Assembly (NCBI RefSeq): GCF_951230135.1
Contig: NZ_CATNVC010000004.1
Span: forward strand, 182,945-246,944
From: Butyricicoccus sp. Marseille-Q5471
GTDB lineage: Bacteria; Bacillota; Clostridia; Oscillospirales; Butyricicoccaceae
Direction: 5' to 3'
DNA: 64,000 nucleotides
In this document: in pieces, positions 26,645 to 34,540 of the stretch
Layout: each line of letters starts with the position of its first letter
How positions within the stretch are numbered: position 1 is the stretch's first letter
Program-made: the position numbers and the translations under genes
The notes under the pieces: generated by a model
What the model saw: the letters and a program-made list of their open reading frames with translations, nothing else
Database searches by the model: none
What the model was told of the DNA's origin: nothing

Positions 26645-26681
26645 AAAAAGAGCCTGCGGATTGAATCCGCAGGCTCTTTTT
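26645..26681. terminator. Bidirectional terminator
   Basis: AAAAAGAGCCTGCGGA / TCCGCAGGCTCTTTTT, 16-bp stem, 5-base loop, between the converging DctM gene and the small leftward gene ending at 26682. Confidence 0.88.
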
Positions 26682-26885
26682 CTATTTTACGGTTGTTGTC
26701 TGCTCCACGTCCGGCAATGCTGATATGACATGGGCGTTTTCGTGCAGCATCCAGACCCGCCCGAAACGCACCGCGCCCTGCATCTGCCGGTTTTCGCACA
26801 ACTCCTTGAGCCGTCCAACCGAAACATGGTGGGCGCGCGCAAATTCCGGTATGGTCAGATAAACGTCGGATTGCTTCTTTTTCAT
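26682..26885 (-). CDS. Small helix-turn-helix-like protein
   Basis: 67 aa from ATG 26885: a basic start (MKKKQSDVY), then LTIPEFARAHHVSVGRLKELCENRQ, which resembles a MerR/excisionase-type winged helix, followed by FGRVWMLHENAHVISALP. Sequences of this type read a DNA site or act as small regulators. An in-frame ATG at 26999 would give 105 aa, but it sits right beside a TATAAT and lacks a ribosome site. AAGGA lies 9 nt before ATG 26885. It shares a terminator with the TRAP operon. No firm family. Confidence 0.5.
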   Translation of the reverse strand: MKKKQSDVYLTIPEFARAHHVSVGRLKELCENRQMQGAVRFGRVWMLHENAHVISALPDVEQTTTVK

Positions 26886-27051
26886 GCTCCAGTCCTTCTG
26901 CTCGGAAACACTTTCCACAGCGGTATATTGGATACAGACGACACGCGCAGCCCGCACAAAATCCTGCGGGCTTTTCCGAACGCGCTCATCTCTCTCCATT
27001 ATGATTATATCACCATACTTCTCCCCGCCGCAAGCACAAAATCGTCACAAA

Positions 27052-27567
27052 TTACAAATAATCGACTTGATTTTCGTCCCCATTGCGCATATCGCACAGT
27101 TTCTCAGACCCGTTTTTAGTAAAAAATCCTCCCGGCTGCCTGCGTTCCGTCTCGAGTCGCGTGGTCAGCGCGTCCAGGTTTTCCACCGTTGCACGGTCGA
27201 GAAAGTGCTCAATCTTCTCAACCTGCTCAAGCTGATTTTCGCTTTGGTTGAGCGCACACAAAAACCGCTGCAACACCCGATGGCGGTACAGCAGATAGCC
27301 GCCTGCGCGGCGCCCTTTTTCCGTCAGGCGGATGTAGCCGTATTTTTCCGCGTCGATATAAGCCGCGTCCCGCAGCTGCCCAATCATTTTAGAAGCCGAC
27401 GAGGGTTTAACATGCAAATGCGCCGAAAGCTCGCTCGTACGTACCACGTCGCTCTCCTCAATCAGTCGGCAAATCATTTCCAAATAGTCCTCCATGGCCG
27501 GAGTCAGTTCGTTTTTGGCGTTGTCCTGATAACCCTTGAGCGTATAAAAGCCGTCCGCGCCCTCCAT
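27052..27567 (-). CDS. DtxR/MntR-family metal-dependent repressor
   Basis: 171 aa. N-terminal winged helix: MEDYLEMICRLIEESDVVRTSELSAHLHVKPSSASKMIGQLRDAAYI around residues 24-70, then the metal-binding dimerisation helices with GYLLYRHRVLQRFLCAL and VEKIEHFLDRATVENL. No SH3-like C-terminal domain, so closer to the short MntR/TroR type. GGGAGGAA precedes ATG 27567; earlier in-frame codons have no ribosome site. It is divergent from feoA/feoB and an inverted repeat lies between them, so it probably represses iron uptake when metal is present. Confidence 0.88.
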   Translation of the reverse strand: MEGADGFYTLKGYQDNAKNELTPAMEDYLEMICRLIEESDVVRTSELSAHLHVKPSSASKMIGQLRDAAYIDAEKYGYIRLTEKGRRAGGYLLYRHRVLQRFLCALNQSENQLEQVEKIEHFLDRATVENLDALTTRLETERRQPGGFFTKNGSEKLCDMRNGDENQVDYL

Positions 27568-27631
27568 TTGATTTCCTCCCTCCCTTGCCGCATGAATCGT
27601 CACCATCCGTCCGGATGCAGAATACCATGCA

Positions 27632-27653
27632 TTAGGAAACAAAGTTTTCCTAC
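27632..27653. promoter_or_regulatory. Candidate operator of the metal-dependent repressor
   Basis: Inverted repeat TAGGAAA-N6-TTTCCTA (27633-27639 and 27646-27652) in the 115-bp gap between the repressor gene and feoA. TTAGG-type half-sites are typical of DtxR/MntR-family operators. Confidence 0.6.
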
Positions 27654-27682
27654 GCTAAATCTATTGCCGAGGAGAGAGCATT

Positions 27683-27913
27683 ATGATAGAAACCACTTGC
27701 CTGAGCCAGCTGCAGCCGGGCCAGACCGCCATCGTACGCGAGCTGCGCGCGACCGGAAGCATGCGCCGCCGCCTGCTGGACATCGGGTTAATTGATAATA
27801 CGCCCGTGGAGTGCCTTGGCCGCAGTCCCAGCGGCGACCCCTCCGCTTTTCTGATTCGCGGCGCGGTGATTGCCATCCGCTCGGAGGACTGCGCCAATAT
27901 TCTGACCTGCTGA
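27683..27913 (+). CDS. feoA: FeoA ferrous iron transport accessory protein
   Basis: 76 aa, SH3-like fold: LSQLQPGQTAIVRELRATGSMRRRLLDIGLIDNTPVECLGRSPSGDP, then FLIRGAVIAIRSEDCANILT. FeoA assists the FeoB permease at the cytoplasmic side. GAGGAGAG precedes ATG. The feoB gene follows after 16 bp. Since that feoB is truncated, this FeoA may have no working partner here. Confidence 0.93.
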   Translation: MIETTCLSQLQPGQTAIVRELRATGSMRRRLLDIGLIDNTPVECLGRSPSGDPSAFLIRGAVIAIRSEDCANILTC

Positions 27914-27929
27914 AGAAGGGAGAGGGAAC

Positions 27930-29303
27930 ATGGGTTTGACCAATGCGGCGGTCAGCATCAAGGCCGTGGACGCCGGACTGACCATCAAAAAGCAGAGTGA
28001 AACCGACCGCGTTGTTGCGCTGGCGGGCAATCCGAACGTCGGCAAGAGCACGGTGTTCAACAGCCTGACCGGCTTAAATCAGCATACCGGCAACTGGCCC
28101 GGCAAGACCGTGACCAATGCACAGGGATATTGCGCCACTGCACATCATTCGTATGTGATGGTGGATATCCCCGGTACATATTCGCTGATGGCACACTCGG
28201 CCGAGGAGGAGGTCGCGCGGAACTTTCTGTGCTTCGGCGACCCCGATGCCGTCGTCGTCGTGTGCGACGCAACCTGTCTTGAGCGCAACCTCAATCTGGT
28301 GCTGCAAACGCTCGAAATCTCCGACCGTGTCGTGGTATGCGTTAACCTGATGGACGAGGCGCGGCGCAAAAACATCCGCATCGACCTTACCGGTCTGTCC
28401 AAACAGCTTGGTGTGCCGGTCATCGGGACGATTGCGCGCCGCCGCAAAACGCTCGACGAGCTGATGCGCGGGGTCGATCACGTGATTGACGCACCGCCTG
28501 CCGGAAGGCCGCTGTGCGTGCGCTATCCCAAGGCCATCGAGGATGCGATTGCAGTGGTTGAACCGGTGGTCACGCGCCTGACCGACGGCCGGCTGCGCAG
28601 CCGATGGCTCAGCCTGCGCCTGCTCGACCGCGATCCGTCACTGCTTGCCGAAATTGACGCATATTTCGGCGAAGACCTGCTGCAAAATGAGGAGCTGATT
28701 GCCGCGCTCGACCAGGCGGGTGAATTGCTCGCCGCGCAGGACATCACCGCCGACCGGCTGAAGGATCAGATTGTGTCCTCGCTCGTGCTTGCGGCCGAGG
28801 AGGTCTGCATGGACACGGTCACACGACAGCGGGACGTATACAACAGCACCGATCAGCGCATCGACCGCGTGCTGACGAGCAAATGGGCGGGGTATCCGCT
28901 GATGCTGGCGTTGCTCGCGGTCGTATTCTGGCTGACCATCACGGGCGCGAATTATCCGTCCCAGCTGCTGGCTGACGCGCTGTTTTGGGTGCAGGAGCGG
29001 CTGACCGATGTATTCCACTATTTTGGTGCGCCCGAATGGCTGCACGGCATGCTTATTTTGGGTGTGTATCGGGTGCTCGCATGGGTCGTCTCGGTCATGC
29101 TGCCGCCGATGGCGATTTTCTTCCCGCTCTTCACCCTGCTGGAGGACGCAGGATATCTGCCGCGCGTGGCTTATAATCTGGATCAACCCTTCAAGCGCTG
29201 CCACGCCTGCGGCAAGCAGGCGCTAACCATGTGCATGGGTGAAAAGTGGATGCGCGTGCGCAATAAAACGCTCCCTGCCGCAGTCCGGTGGCAGGGAGCG
29301 TAA
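27930..29303 (+). pseudogene. feoB: FeoB ferrous iron permease, truncated
   Basis: 457-codon frame, about half the usual FeoB length. Intact parts: GTPase domain with GNPNVGKST (G1), DIPGTYS (G3) and NLMD (G4), the GDI-like helical region, and the first membrane helices (LMLALLAVVFWLTITGANYPSQLL; MLPPMAIFFPLFTLLEDAGYLPRVAYNLD). At the conserved CMGFGCN motif the sequence switches after CMG to EKWMRVRNKT and then runs through a kinase-gene terminator. The last 20 residues are foreign, and the second half, with most helices of the pore, is absent. The switch point is the left direct repeat (29230-29387). It is almost certainly non-functional for iron transport. Confidence 0.9.
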
Positions 29304-29387
29304 ATGATCTGTTATCCCTCGGCAGCCGGATGGTGGCGATTGTGCCCACATCCTTGGTGCTCTGCATGTCGAGCGTGCCGCCGCTCA
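29230..29387. repeat. Left direct repeat bounding the 10-kb island
   Basis: 158 bp matching 39544-39701 at all but a handful of positions, in the same orientation. It starts at TGTGCAT, inside the feoB CMG motif, and includes the kinase gene terminator and last codons. With the right copy it brackets the GntR-to-2-hydroxyacid dehydrogenase island. Confidence 0.85.
29268..29301 (-). terminator. Relict kinase terminator inside feoB
   Basis: ACGCTCCCTGCC / GGCAGGGAGCGT hairpin followed on the minus strand by TTTTATT; same as the functional copy at 39582-39615. Here it forms the 3' end of the truncated feoB frame. Confidence 0.75.
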
Positions 29388-29629
29388 CCTTTTTGCCGAC
29401 ACCGTATTTGACCGCGTTCTCTACCAACGGCTGCACCGTCAGCGCAGGAATGAGAAATTCCGTGGTCTGAATGTCATAGGCAATCATAAGGTCGTCATCA
29501 AACCGCATTTTTCCCAGCGACAGATAAATACGGCTGAATCTGACTGAGCATAATCGCAATGCAACCCTCGGTCAGCTTACTTTCCTGTTTAGCCATGCGC
29601 CGCCCCTGTTCCGTCTGCAAAAGCAGCAT
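29304..29629 (-). pseudogene. Histidine kinase 3' fragment with two internal deletions
   Basis: Matches pieces of the kinase gene at 39619-40908: its last codons, the N-box region (LVENAVKYGVGKK) and the ERE-type segment, out of their normal distance. Compared with the intact gene, one 159-bp piece is missing between two copies of GTGCCGCCGC, and one 164-bp piece between two copies of AAATGCGG. Each junction keeps one copy (AAATACGG at the second). Homology ends near 29629. It cannot encode a kinase. The following 29630-29774 holds only a hairpin. Confidence 0.85.
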
Positions 29630-29662
29630 GTTAAATTAGAAATTAAGCCTTGAACTGAAACA

Positions 29663-29693
29663 AGCGGGTATCTGCACCGCACAGATACCCGCT
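29663..29693. terminator. Hairpin after the GntR gene
   Basis: Perfect 12-bp stem AGCGGGTATCTG / CAGATACCCGCT with a 7-base loop, 80 bp downstream of the leftward GntR gene. T-runs are short, so termination strength is uncertain. Confidence 0.55.
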
Positions 29694-29774
29694 CTTCTAT
29701 TATGATTTGTTTTAAACGCACGGTATGCTGCCACCAACCGGGAGCTACACCGATAAGAGAATCATGTATCCAAT

Positions 29775-30428
29775 TTATGCGCCGAAAAAACGCGTGTTTA
29801 CATTTTCAAGATGATGTCGAATCGCCAGCTCCGCACGTCCAAAATCCTGCTCAGACAGCGCATCAAGAATGATATGATGCTCCGCACTTGCAGCAACGCT
29901 GTTTTGCATCAGTGTACCGGAAAGCGTGTGAAAACGCTTGAAAATCAAGTTGCTGCGCTCGACCAAATCAACCAGAAAGCTATTGCCGGAAAGCTGTGCA
30001 AGCATGATATGAAACAGGTAATCCTGTTCAAGAAACGCCTCGGCACCGCCCGCTTCGGCGGCGGCAACCTGCTTATCGTTGCAGGCATGCAGACGCTCAA
30101 GCTGCTTTTGTGTCAGCCCTCCGTTTTGCCCGATTAGTCGAGCGGAGAGCGGCTCAAGCTGGACGCGCACGATGCTGACATCCCGCACATCATGCTGCGT
30201 TACATCAGATACGACCAGATTTTTGCTGCGCTGTACGACGATTTCCTCAAACAGCAGCCGCTGCAATGCTGCGCGGATGGGGGTGCGGCTGATGCCAAGC
30301 TGATCTGCCAGTGTTTCCTCTGCCAAAACAGCGCCCGGAGCAAGCTCGTTGGAAATAATTGAGGCTTTGATTGCTACATAGGCGCGATCTGCAAGAGATG
30401 GCTCTTTTTTAATATTCTTGAGTGCCAA
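29775..30428 (-). CDS. GntR-family regulator (FadR/FCD type)
   Basis: 217 aa from TTG 30428. GGGAGG lies 9 nt upstream of this TTG, and it gives a normal GntR N terminus; the frame stays open upstream but is not GntR-like. N-terminal winged helix: LADRAYVAIKASIISNELAPGAVLAEETLADQLGISRTPIRAALQRL; C-terminal FCD domain with RVQLEPLSARLI, DYLFHIMLAQLSGN and AEHHIILDALSEQDFGRAELAIRHHLENV, including the His residues that bind metal in this family. A GTATACAGTAT operator-like site covers its own promoter, and full palindromes precede three other island genes. It therefore probably controls the whole island. Confidence 0.9.
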   Translation of the reverse strand: MALKNIKKEPSLADRAYVAIKASIISNELAPGAVLAEETLADQLGISRTPIRAALQRLLFEEIVVQRSKNLVVSDVTQHDVRDVSIVRVQLEPLSARLIGQNGGLTQKQLERLHACNDKQVAAAEAGGAEAFLEQDYLFHIMLAQLSGNSFLVDLVERSNLIFKRFHTLSGTLMQNSVAASAEHHIILDALSEQDFGRAELAIRHHLENVNTRFFGA

Positions 30429-30455
30429 GGCGATACACCTCCCGAAAATATGTAT

Positions 30456-30472
30456 CCAGTATACAGTATTGG
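30456..30472 (-). promoter_or_regulatory. GntR operator, autoregulatory copy
   Basis: The minus strand contains ATACTGTATAC, an 11-base match to the core of the TTGTATACTGTATACAA palindrome at 32584. It lies 28 bp upstream of the regulator's start codon. Confidence 0.6.
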
Positions 30473-30483
30473 AGTACTGTGCG

Positions 30484-31425
30484 TCAACCTTGAAACAGAT
30501 ATGATACGGCAAATGTAAGCAGCGGAACGGTAATGAGGGACAGAACGCTTGTGGCCAAAATAATTTGAGCGCCGTAAGCGGAATCCATACCAAGCGACGA
30601 GGTCATCAGTACGCTTGATGCAGCGGATGGACAGCCGGCGCACAGCGTTGCGGTCAGTGCCAGCGCCGCACCCTGCGTGCCCCAGTGTGCAACGCCGCAC
30701 AACCACAAGAGCGCGACAAACGTCCCGGGCAGCACGGCCATGCGCAGCACAGCGGGGAAAAACACACGCGGATGCAGCAGCGCACTCGGGCGGCACTTGG
30801 CGAGGAATACGCCGGTGACCATCATCGCCAGCGGCGTGTTAAGGGAAGCGAGCGACGAAATCAAATCAGCGGCGATGTCCGGCAGCGGAAGGCGTGTGAA
30901 ATACAGCAGTGCGCCTGCGATTGTACCGAGCACACCCGGATTACACACTGCTTTTTTGAGATTGATACCCTTGCGGCCGAGAAGCAGTGCGCGGCCGTGC
31001 GTCCATAAAAATATATTGAATACACCGACAAATGCGCTGCCATAAAAAACGCCTTTGTCGCCGAGCACGGCATGCACAAGCGGGAATGCCATAAAGCCAC
31101 AGTTGGAATACACCGCCCCCATGCGGGCAATAGCGCGCTCCTCCACTGTCCCTTTGCGAAGCAGCAGCTGTGCCAGCAGGGCGGCCAACGCATGGAACAG
31201 CACGCCCAACACGCCGGAGAGTAACAATCCGTGTGCCATATATGCATCAAAGGGCTGATAAAAGGCGTTCAACAGCAGAGCAGGTGTGACAAAACCCAGC
31301 AAAAAACGACTCAGCCCATGTGCAACCTCATCGGTGAACCATTGAAGCCGTGCACAGGCGGCTCCGACGGCAATCATCAGCAGCATCAGAACAACTTGAT
31401 GCACGGTCAGCAACGCGGTTTCCAT
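30484..31425 (-). CDS. AEC-family (auxin efflux carrier-like) transporter
   Basis: 313 aa, ten hydrophobic segments in two halves of five. Conserved regions: SRFLLGFVTPALLLNAFYQPF, the NCGFMAFPLV motif after helix 4, LNTPLAMMVTGVFLAKC, and the C-terminal TLCAGCPSAASSVLMT. Family members move organic acids or related anions. ATG 31425 overlaps the stop of the iron-dependent alcohol dehydrogenase by one base (TGATG), so the two are translationally coupled. A likely role is export of the hydroxy-acid end product or uptake of the substrate acid. It precedes the GntR gene on the same strand. Confidence 0.85.
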   Translation of the reverse strand: METALLTVHQVVLMLLMIAVGAACARLQWFTDEVAHGLSRFLLGFVTPALLLNAFYQPFDAYMAHGLLLSGVLGVLFHALAALLAQLLLRKGTVEERAIARMGAVYSNCGFMAFPLVHAVLGDKGVFYGSAFVGVFNIFLWTHGRALLLGRKGINLKKAVCNPGVLGTIAGALLYFTRLPLPDIAADLISSLASLNTPLAMMVTGVFLAKCRPSALLHPRVFFPAVLRMAVLPGTFVALLWLCGVAHWGTQGAALALTATLCAGCPSAASSVLMTSSLGMDSAYGAQIILATSVLSLITVPLLTFAVSYLFQG

Positions 31426-32552
31426 CAGCTTCCGTAATAGGCTGCGCGCACAATCGGTGCGATGGTTTGAGCCGTCATCGGGATGGGATTTACGGCAGTT
31501 GAACCAAGCAGACTGTCCGTGATGAGCGCTTGCTCGTCGCGTAAAAAGACTTGCTCGCTGATGCCGGCATCGCGCAAACAGGTCGGAATGCTGACTGCAG
31601 TGGATAGGGCACGCACCTGTTCTACTGCATCCCCGCCCAGGGCGGCAGACAGCTGTGCGAGTTGCACCGCGACCCATGGGTTACGGCGATTGTAATCGAG
31701 CACATAAGGCAAGATTACAGCATTGGCCAGTCCATGGGCGGTGTTATACCGTGCGGAAAAGGCGTGCGAAATGCCGTGCACCATACCAAGACCGGCATTG
31801 GAAAATGCCATGCCCGCCATGCAGGAGTATTCATGCATCTTTTGACGGCTTTCGAGGTCACCCTTGTGTACAGATTGTGGCAGCGTAGCTAAAATGCCCT
31901 CAATCGCACCGCGGGCAAGTACATCGGTAAACGTGTCCTTGGCACGGTTGGTATAACACTCTATCGCATGTGTCAGCGCATCCATACCGGTCTCTGCTGC
32001 AATATGCGCAGGCAGGGAAATGCAGAGACTGCCGTCTAAAATTGCGATGTCAGGGCGGAGCGCTTCGGTTTTAATGGCGAGCTTTTGTCCGCGTTCGGGA
32101 AAGGTGATTACGGTGACATGAGTGACCTCACTCGCGGTGCCCGAGGTGGAGGGTACGGCAACAAATGCGGTGCTTTGGCGCTCCTGCGGCAACGGTGTAG
32201 AAAACACATTGCTAAAGTTGAGTTCGGGCCATTCATAGAAGAGAAGCATGGCTTTGGCCGCGTCAATGGCTGAGCCGCCGCCGAGAGCGATGACCAAATC
32301 GGGGCGGAACGCGCGCATGACGGCAAGGCCTTTTTCCACCTCGTCCTGCGTAGGGTTCGCGCCGACGCCGCTGTATACCTCAACCGTCCCGCGGGGGGCG
32401 AGCAACGCTTTAGCACGGTCAATCGCGCCGTTGCGAAACATGGATGCCCCCCCTGTTATGAGTAACGCGCGGGTAAAGGATAATTCACCGAGTGCATCGA
32501 GTGCATCTGCGCCCGTAACGAGCCGCCTGCCGGTCAGCCGTAAATTTTTCAT
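31425..32552 (-). CDS. Iron-containing alcohol dehydrogenase
   Basis: 375 aa, group III Fe-ADH. NAD-binding GGGSAIDAAKAML, the PSTSGTASEVTHVTVI stretch, and iron ligands in ILDGS (Asp), GMDALTHAIE (His) and GMVHGISHAFSARYNTAHG (two His). All ligands are present. Typical substrates are short aldehydes or semialdehydes, such as succinate semialdehyde to 4-hydroxybutyrate. ATG 32552 has GGAGG 8 nt upstream. A 17-bp palindrome for the GntR regulator lies at 32584-32600. In the island it could reduce the semialdehyde produced by the class III aminotransferase. Confidence 0.92.
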   Translation of the reverse strand: MKNLRLTGRRLVTGADALDALGELSFTRALLITGGASMFRNGAIDRAKALLAPRGTVEVYSGVGANPTQDEVEKGLAVMRAFRPDLVIALGGGSAIDAAKAMLLFYEWPELNFSNVFSTPLPQERQSTAFVAVPSTSGTASEVTHVTVITFPERGQKLAIKTEALRPDIAILDGSLCISLPAHIAAETGMDALTHAIECYTNRAKDTFTDVLARGAIEGILATLPQSVHKGDLESRQKMHEYSCMAGMAFSNAGLGMVHGISHAFSARYNTAHGLANAVILPYVLDYNRRNPWVAVQLAQLSAALGGDAVEQVRALSTAVSIPTCLRDAGISEQVFLRDEQALITDSLLGSTAVNPIPMTAQTIAPIVRAAYYGS

Positions 32553-32583
32553 GGAATAACCCTCCTGCATATTTTAAATTTAT

Positions 32584-32600
32584 TTGTATACTGTATACAA
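32584..32600. promoter_or_regulatory. GntR operator palindrome
   Basis: TTGTATACTGTATACAA, a perfect 8+1+8 palindrome, 31 bp upstream of the iron alcohol dehydrogenase start. Confidence 0.8.
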
Positions 32601-32785
32601 TTTATCTTGTGTTCAAACAGATGTCAATATTTAATTTTTAAGCTAAAACTCAGCCAAAATGCGATTTTAATAAGCAAAAAGTGCATGAAATTAAAGTTCA
32701 ACACTTGAAATATGGCGGAATATCACAAAAACACGCTAGAAAAAATCGTACAATCTGTGGAGAAACCTTAAATTTCAAAAGGCGG

Positions 32786-32873
32786 TTGACAAGGCAGAAA
32801 ATGCAGTCTATAATGTGACCATCGAGCAGAGACAAGGACGTCCGTCAAGGATTGCCTTGTCTCTTTTCTTTTA
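32786..32873 (+). promoter_or_regulatory. Consensus promoter followed at once by an intrinsic terminator
   Basis: TTGACA (32786-32791), 17-bp spacer, TATAAT (32809-32814): a perfect sigma-A promoter. Starting 14 bases past the -10 box, arms AGAGACAAGG (32828-32837) and CCTTGTCTCT (32855-32864) enclose a 17-base loop and are followed by TTTCTTTTA. Transcripts would end after about 50 nt unless the hairpin is prevented from forming. This suggests attenuation of the amino-acid ABC operon, or a very short RNA. Confidence 0.7.
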
Positions 32874-32899
32874 TCCCGATATGACAGGAGGGAACTCAT

Positions 32900-33718
32900 A
32901 TGAAAACCAATGCACTGGCAGTCAGCCGCCGCACCAAGCGTCAGCTAGATAGTTACGGCGTATCCGGCAAAATCTATCACGCAGAGATTGATCCGCTCAT
33001 TGCAGTCATCGACCTGCACAAGAGCTTCAAGAGTCTCGAGGTGCTCAAAGGAGTCGATCTGTATGTGAAAAAGGGGGATGTAGTCGTGCTGATTGGCCCA
33101 TCCGGTTCAGGGAAAAGCACATTGCTACGCTGCATCAATCAGCTCGAAACCATCCAGAGCGGCGATGTACAGTTTGAGGGAAGCAGTATCGCTCGCGGCC
33201 CCGTAGACATCAACCAAATGCGGCAGCGCATTGGCATGGTGTTTCAGCATTTCAATCTGTTTCCACATCTGACGGTACTGGAAAACATCACACTCGGTCC
33301 GCGCAAGCTGCGCAAAATATCGCAGGAGCAAGCCAATGCGCTTGCCGAACAGCTGCTGACACGCGTCGGTCTGCTTGACAAGCGGGATGCGTACCCGAAT
33401 CAGCTTTCCGGCGGACAAAAGCAACGCATCGCCATCGCACGGGCGTTGGCAATGGCGCCGGATGTAATGCTGTTTGATGAACCGACCTCGGCACTTGACC
33501 CTGAAATGGTCGGCGAGGTGCTCGAAGTGATGAAGGATCTTGCCAGAGAGGGCATGACGATGATTATTGTCACCCATGAGATGGGCTTTGCACGTGAGGT
33601 TGCAAACAAGGTTGTATTCATGGCAGACGGGACGATTCAGGAATCCGGCGTACCTGAAAAGCTGTTTGAACAACCAAAGAGCGAGAGACTGATTAGCTTT
33701 TTAGGTAAGGTGCTTTGA
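32900..33718 (+). CDS. Amino-acid ABC transporter ATP-binding protein (GlnQ/PAAT type)
   Basis: 272 aa. Walker [11 protein letters not shown]-loop [19 protein letters not shown], signature [15 protein letters not shown], Walker [15 protein letters not shown], switch [16 protein letters not shown] [10 protein letters not shown]. It has about 30 extra residues before the usual start ([20 protein letters not shown]), but AGGAGGG before ATG 32900 supports this start. It energises import by the permease (33770) and binding protein (34541). Downstream, a GntR palindrome interrupts the gap to the permease, so the operon may have an internal promoter. Confidence 0.93.
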   Translation: MKTNALAVSRRTKRQLDSYGVSGKIYHAEIDPLIAVIDLHKSFKSLEVLKGVDLYVKKGDVVVLIGPSGSGKSTLLRCINQLETIQSGDVQFEGSSIARGPVDINQMRQRIGMVFQHFNLFPHLTVLENITLGPRKLRKISQEQANALAEQLLTRVGLLDKRDAYPNQLSGGQKQRIAIARALAMAPDVMLFDEPTSALDPEMVGEVLEVMKDLAREGMTMIIVTHEMGFAREVANKVVFMADGTIQESGVPEKLFEQPKSERLISFLGKVL

Positions 33719-33721
33719 ATT

Positions 33722-33748
33722 TTCACTTGTATACGGTATACAAGTGAA
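33722..33748. promoter_or_regulatory. Long GntR operator palindrome
   Basis: 13+1+13 perfect palindrome centred on G33735, core TTGTATACGGTATACAA, in the gap between the ABC ATPase and permease genes. It is the longest of the four related sites. Confidence 0.8.
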
Positions 33749-33769
33749 CTTTGAACAGGAGGGGAGAAA

Positions 33770-34477
33770 ATGGATATAAATGCTTGGCTGCTTGATGTCG
33801 GCGGTTTTTTGAACCGCTACTCGGCGCTTTTTATTGGAGGTATCCGCAACACGTTGATTTTGTCAATCATCTCAGGCATTTTAAGCGTGCTGGTTGGCGG
33901 TGGACTTTGCTTTCTTCGTATGAGTCGGCTGCCCCCGCTGCGGTGGTTTGCGAATATTTGGATTGAATTTGTACGCGGCACGCCTGTGTTGGTACAGATT
34001 ATGATGGTTTATTACGGTCTCCCACTGCTAGGTGTGCATTTGCCCGTTCCAGCGTTTCTCGGCAACACCGGAGAGCGCGCGATGTATGGCATCCTTGCGT
34101 TGACCATCAACTCCGGCGGTTATATCTGTGAGATTATTCGTTCGGGAATTCAGTCAGTCGATGGCGGTCAAATGGAAGCTGCGCGATCGCTGGGTTTTGG
34201 CTCGGTGCGATCGATGCTGATGATTGTTATGCCGCAGGCCATCAAAAATATTCTGCCGAACTTCGGCAACGAATTTGCCAATCTGATTAAGGCCTCGTCA
34301 CAGGTGATGGTCATCGGTGTGGCGGAGCTGATGTTCTCATACAACACAATCAGCGGCACCAGCGGACGTGCGTTTCTGCCGCTCGTTGTCATTGCGCTGC
34401 TGTATTTCATCATGACCTTTATCGTTGGTCTTGGTGTGCGCGGTCTGGAACGCCATTTCAAAAAGAGCGATCGCTAA
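33770..34477 (+). CDS. Amino-acid ABC transporter permease (HisM/GlnP type)
   Basis: 235 aa, about five membrane helices. The conserved family segments are WIEFVRGTPVLVQIMMVYYGLP and the coupling loop GGQMEAARSLGFGSVRSMLMIVMPQAIKNILP. Family substrates are polar amino acids. AGGAGGGGAG before ATG. The GntR palindrome is 22 bp upstream. The binding-protein gene follows. Confidence 0.92.
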   Translation: MDINAWLLDVGGFLNRYSALFIGGIRNTLILSIISGILSVLVGGGLCFLRMSRLPPLRWFANIWIEFVRGTPVLVQIMMVYYGLPLLGVHLPVPAFLGNTGERAMYGILALTINSGGYICEIIRSGIQSVDGGQMEAARSLGFGSVRSMLMIVMPQAIKNILPNFGNEFANLIKASSQVMVIGVAELMFSYNTISGTSGRAFLPLVVIALLYFIMTFIVGLGVRGLERHFKKSDR

Positions 34478-34540
34478 AACTTGTTATCATTTCATTATGA
34501 TAGAAACAAATTGTTTCACCAAAGAAGGAGGAACCTCATT

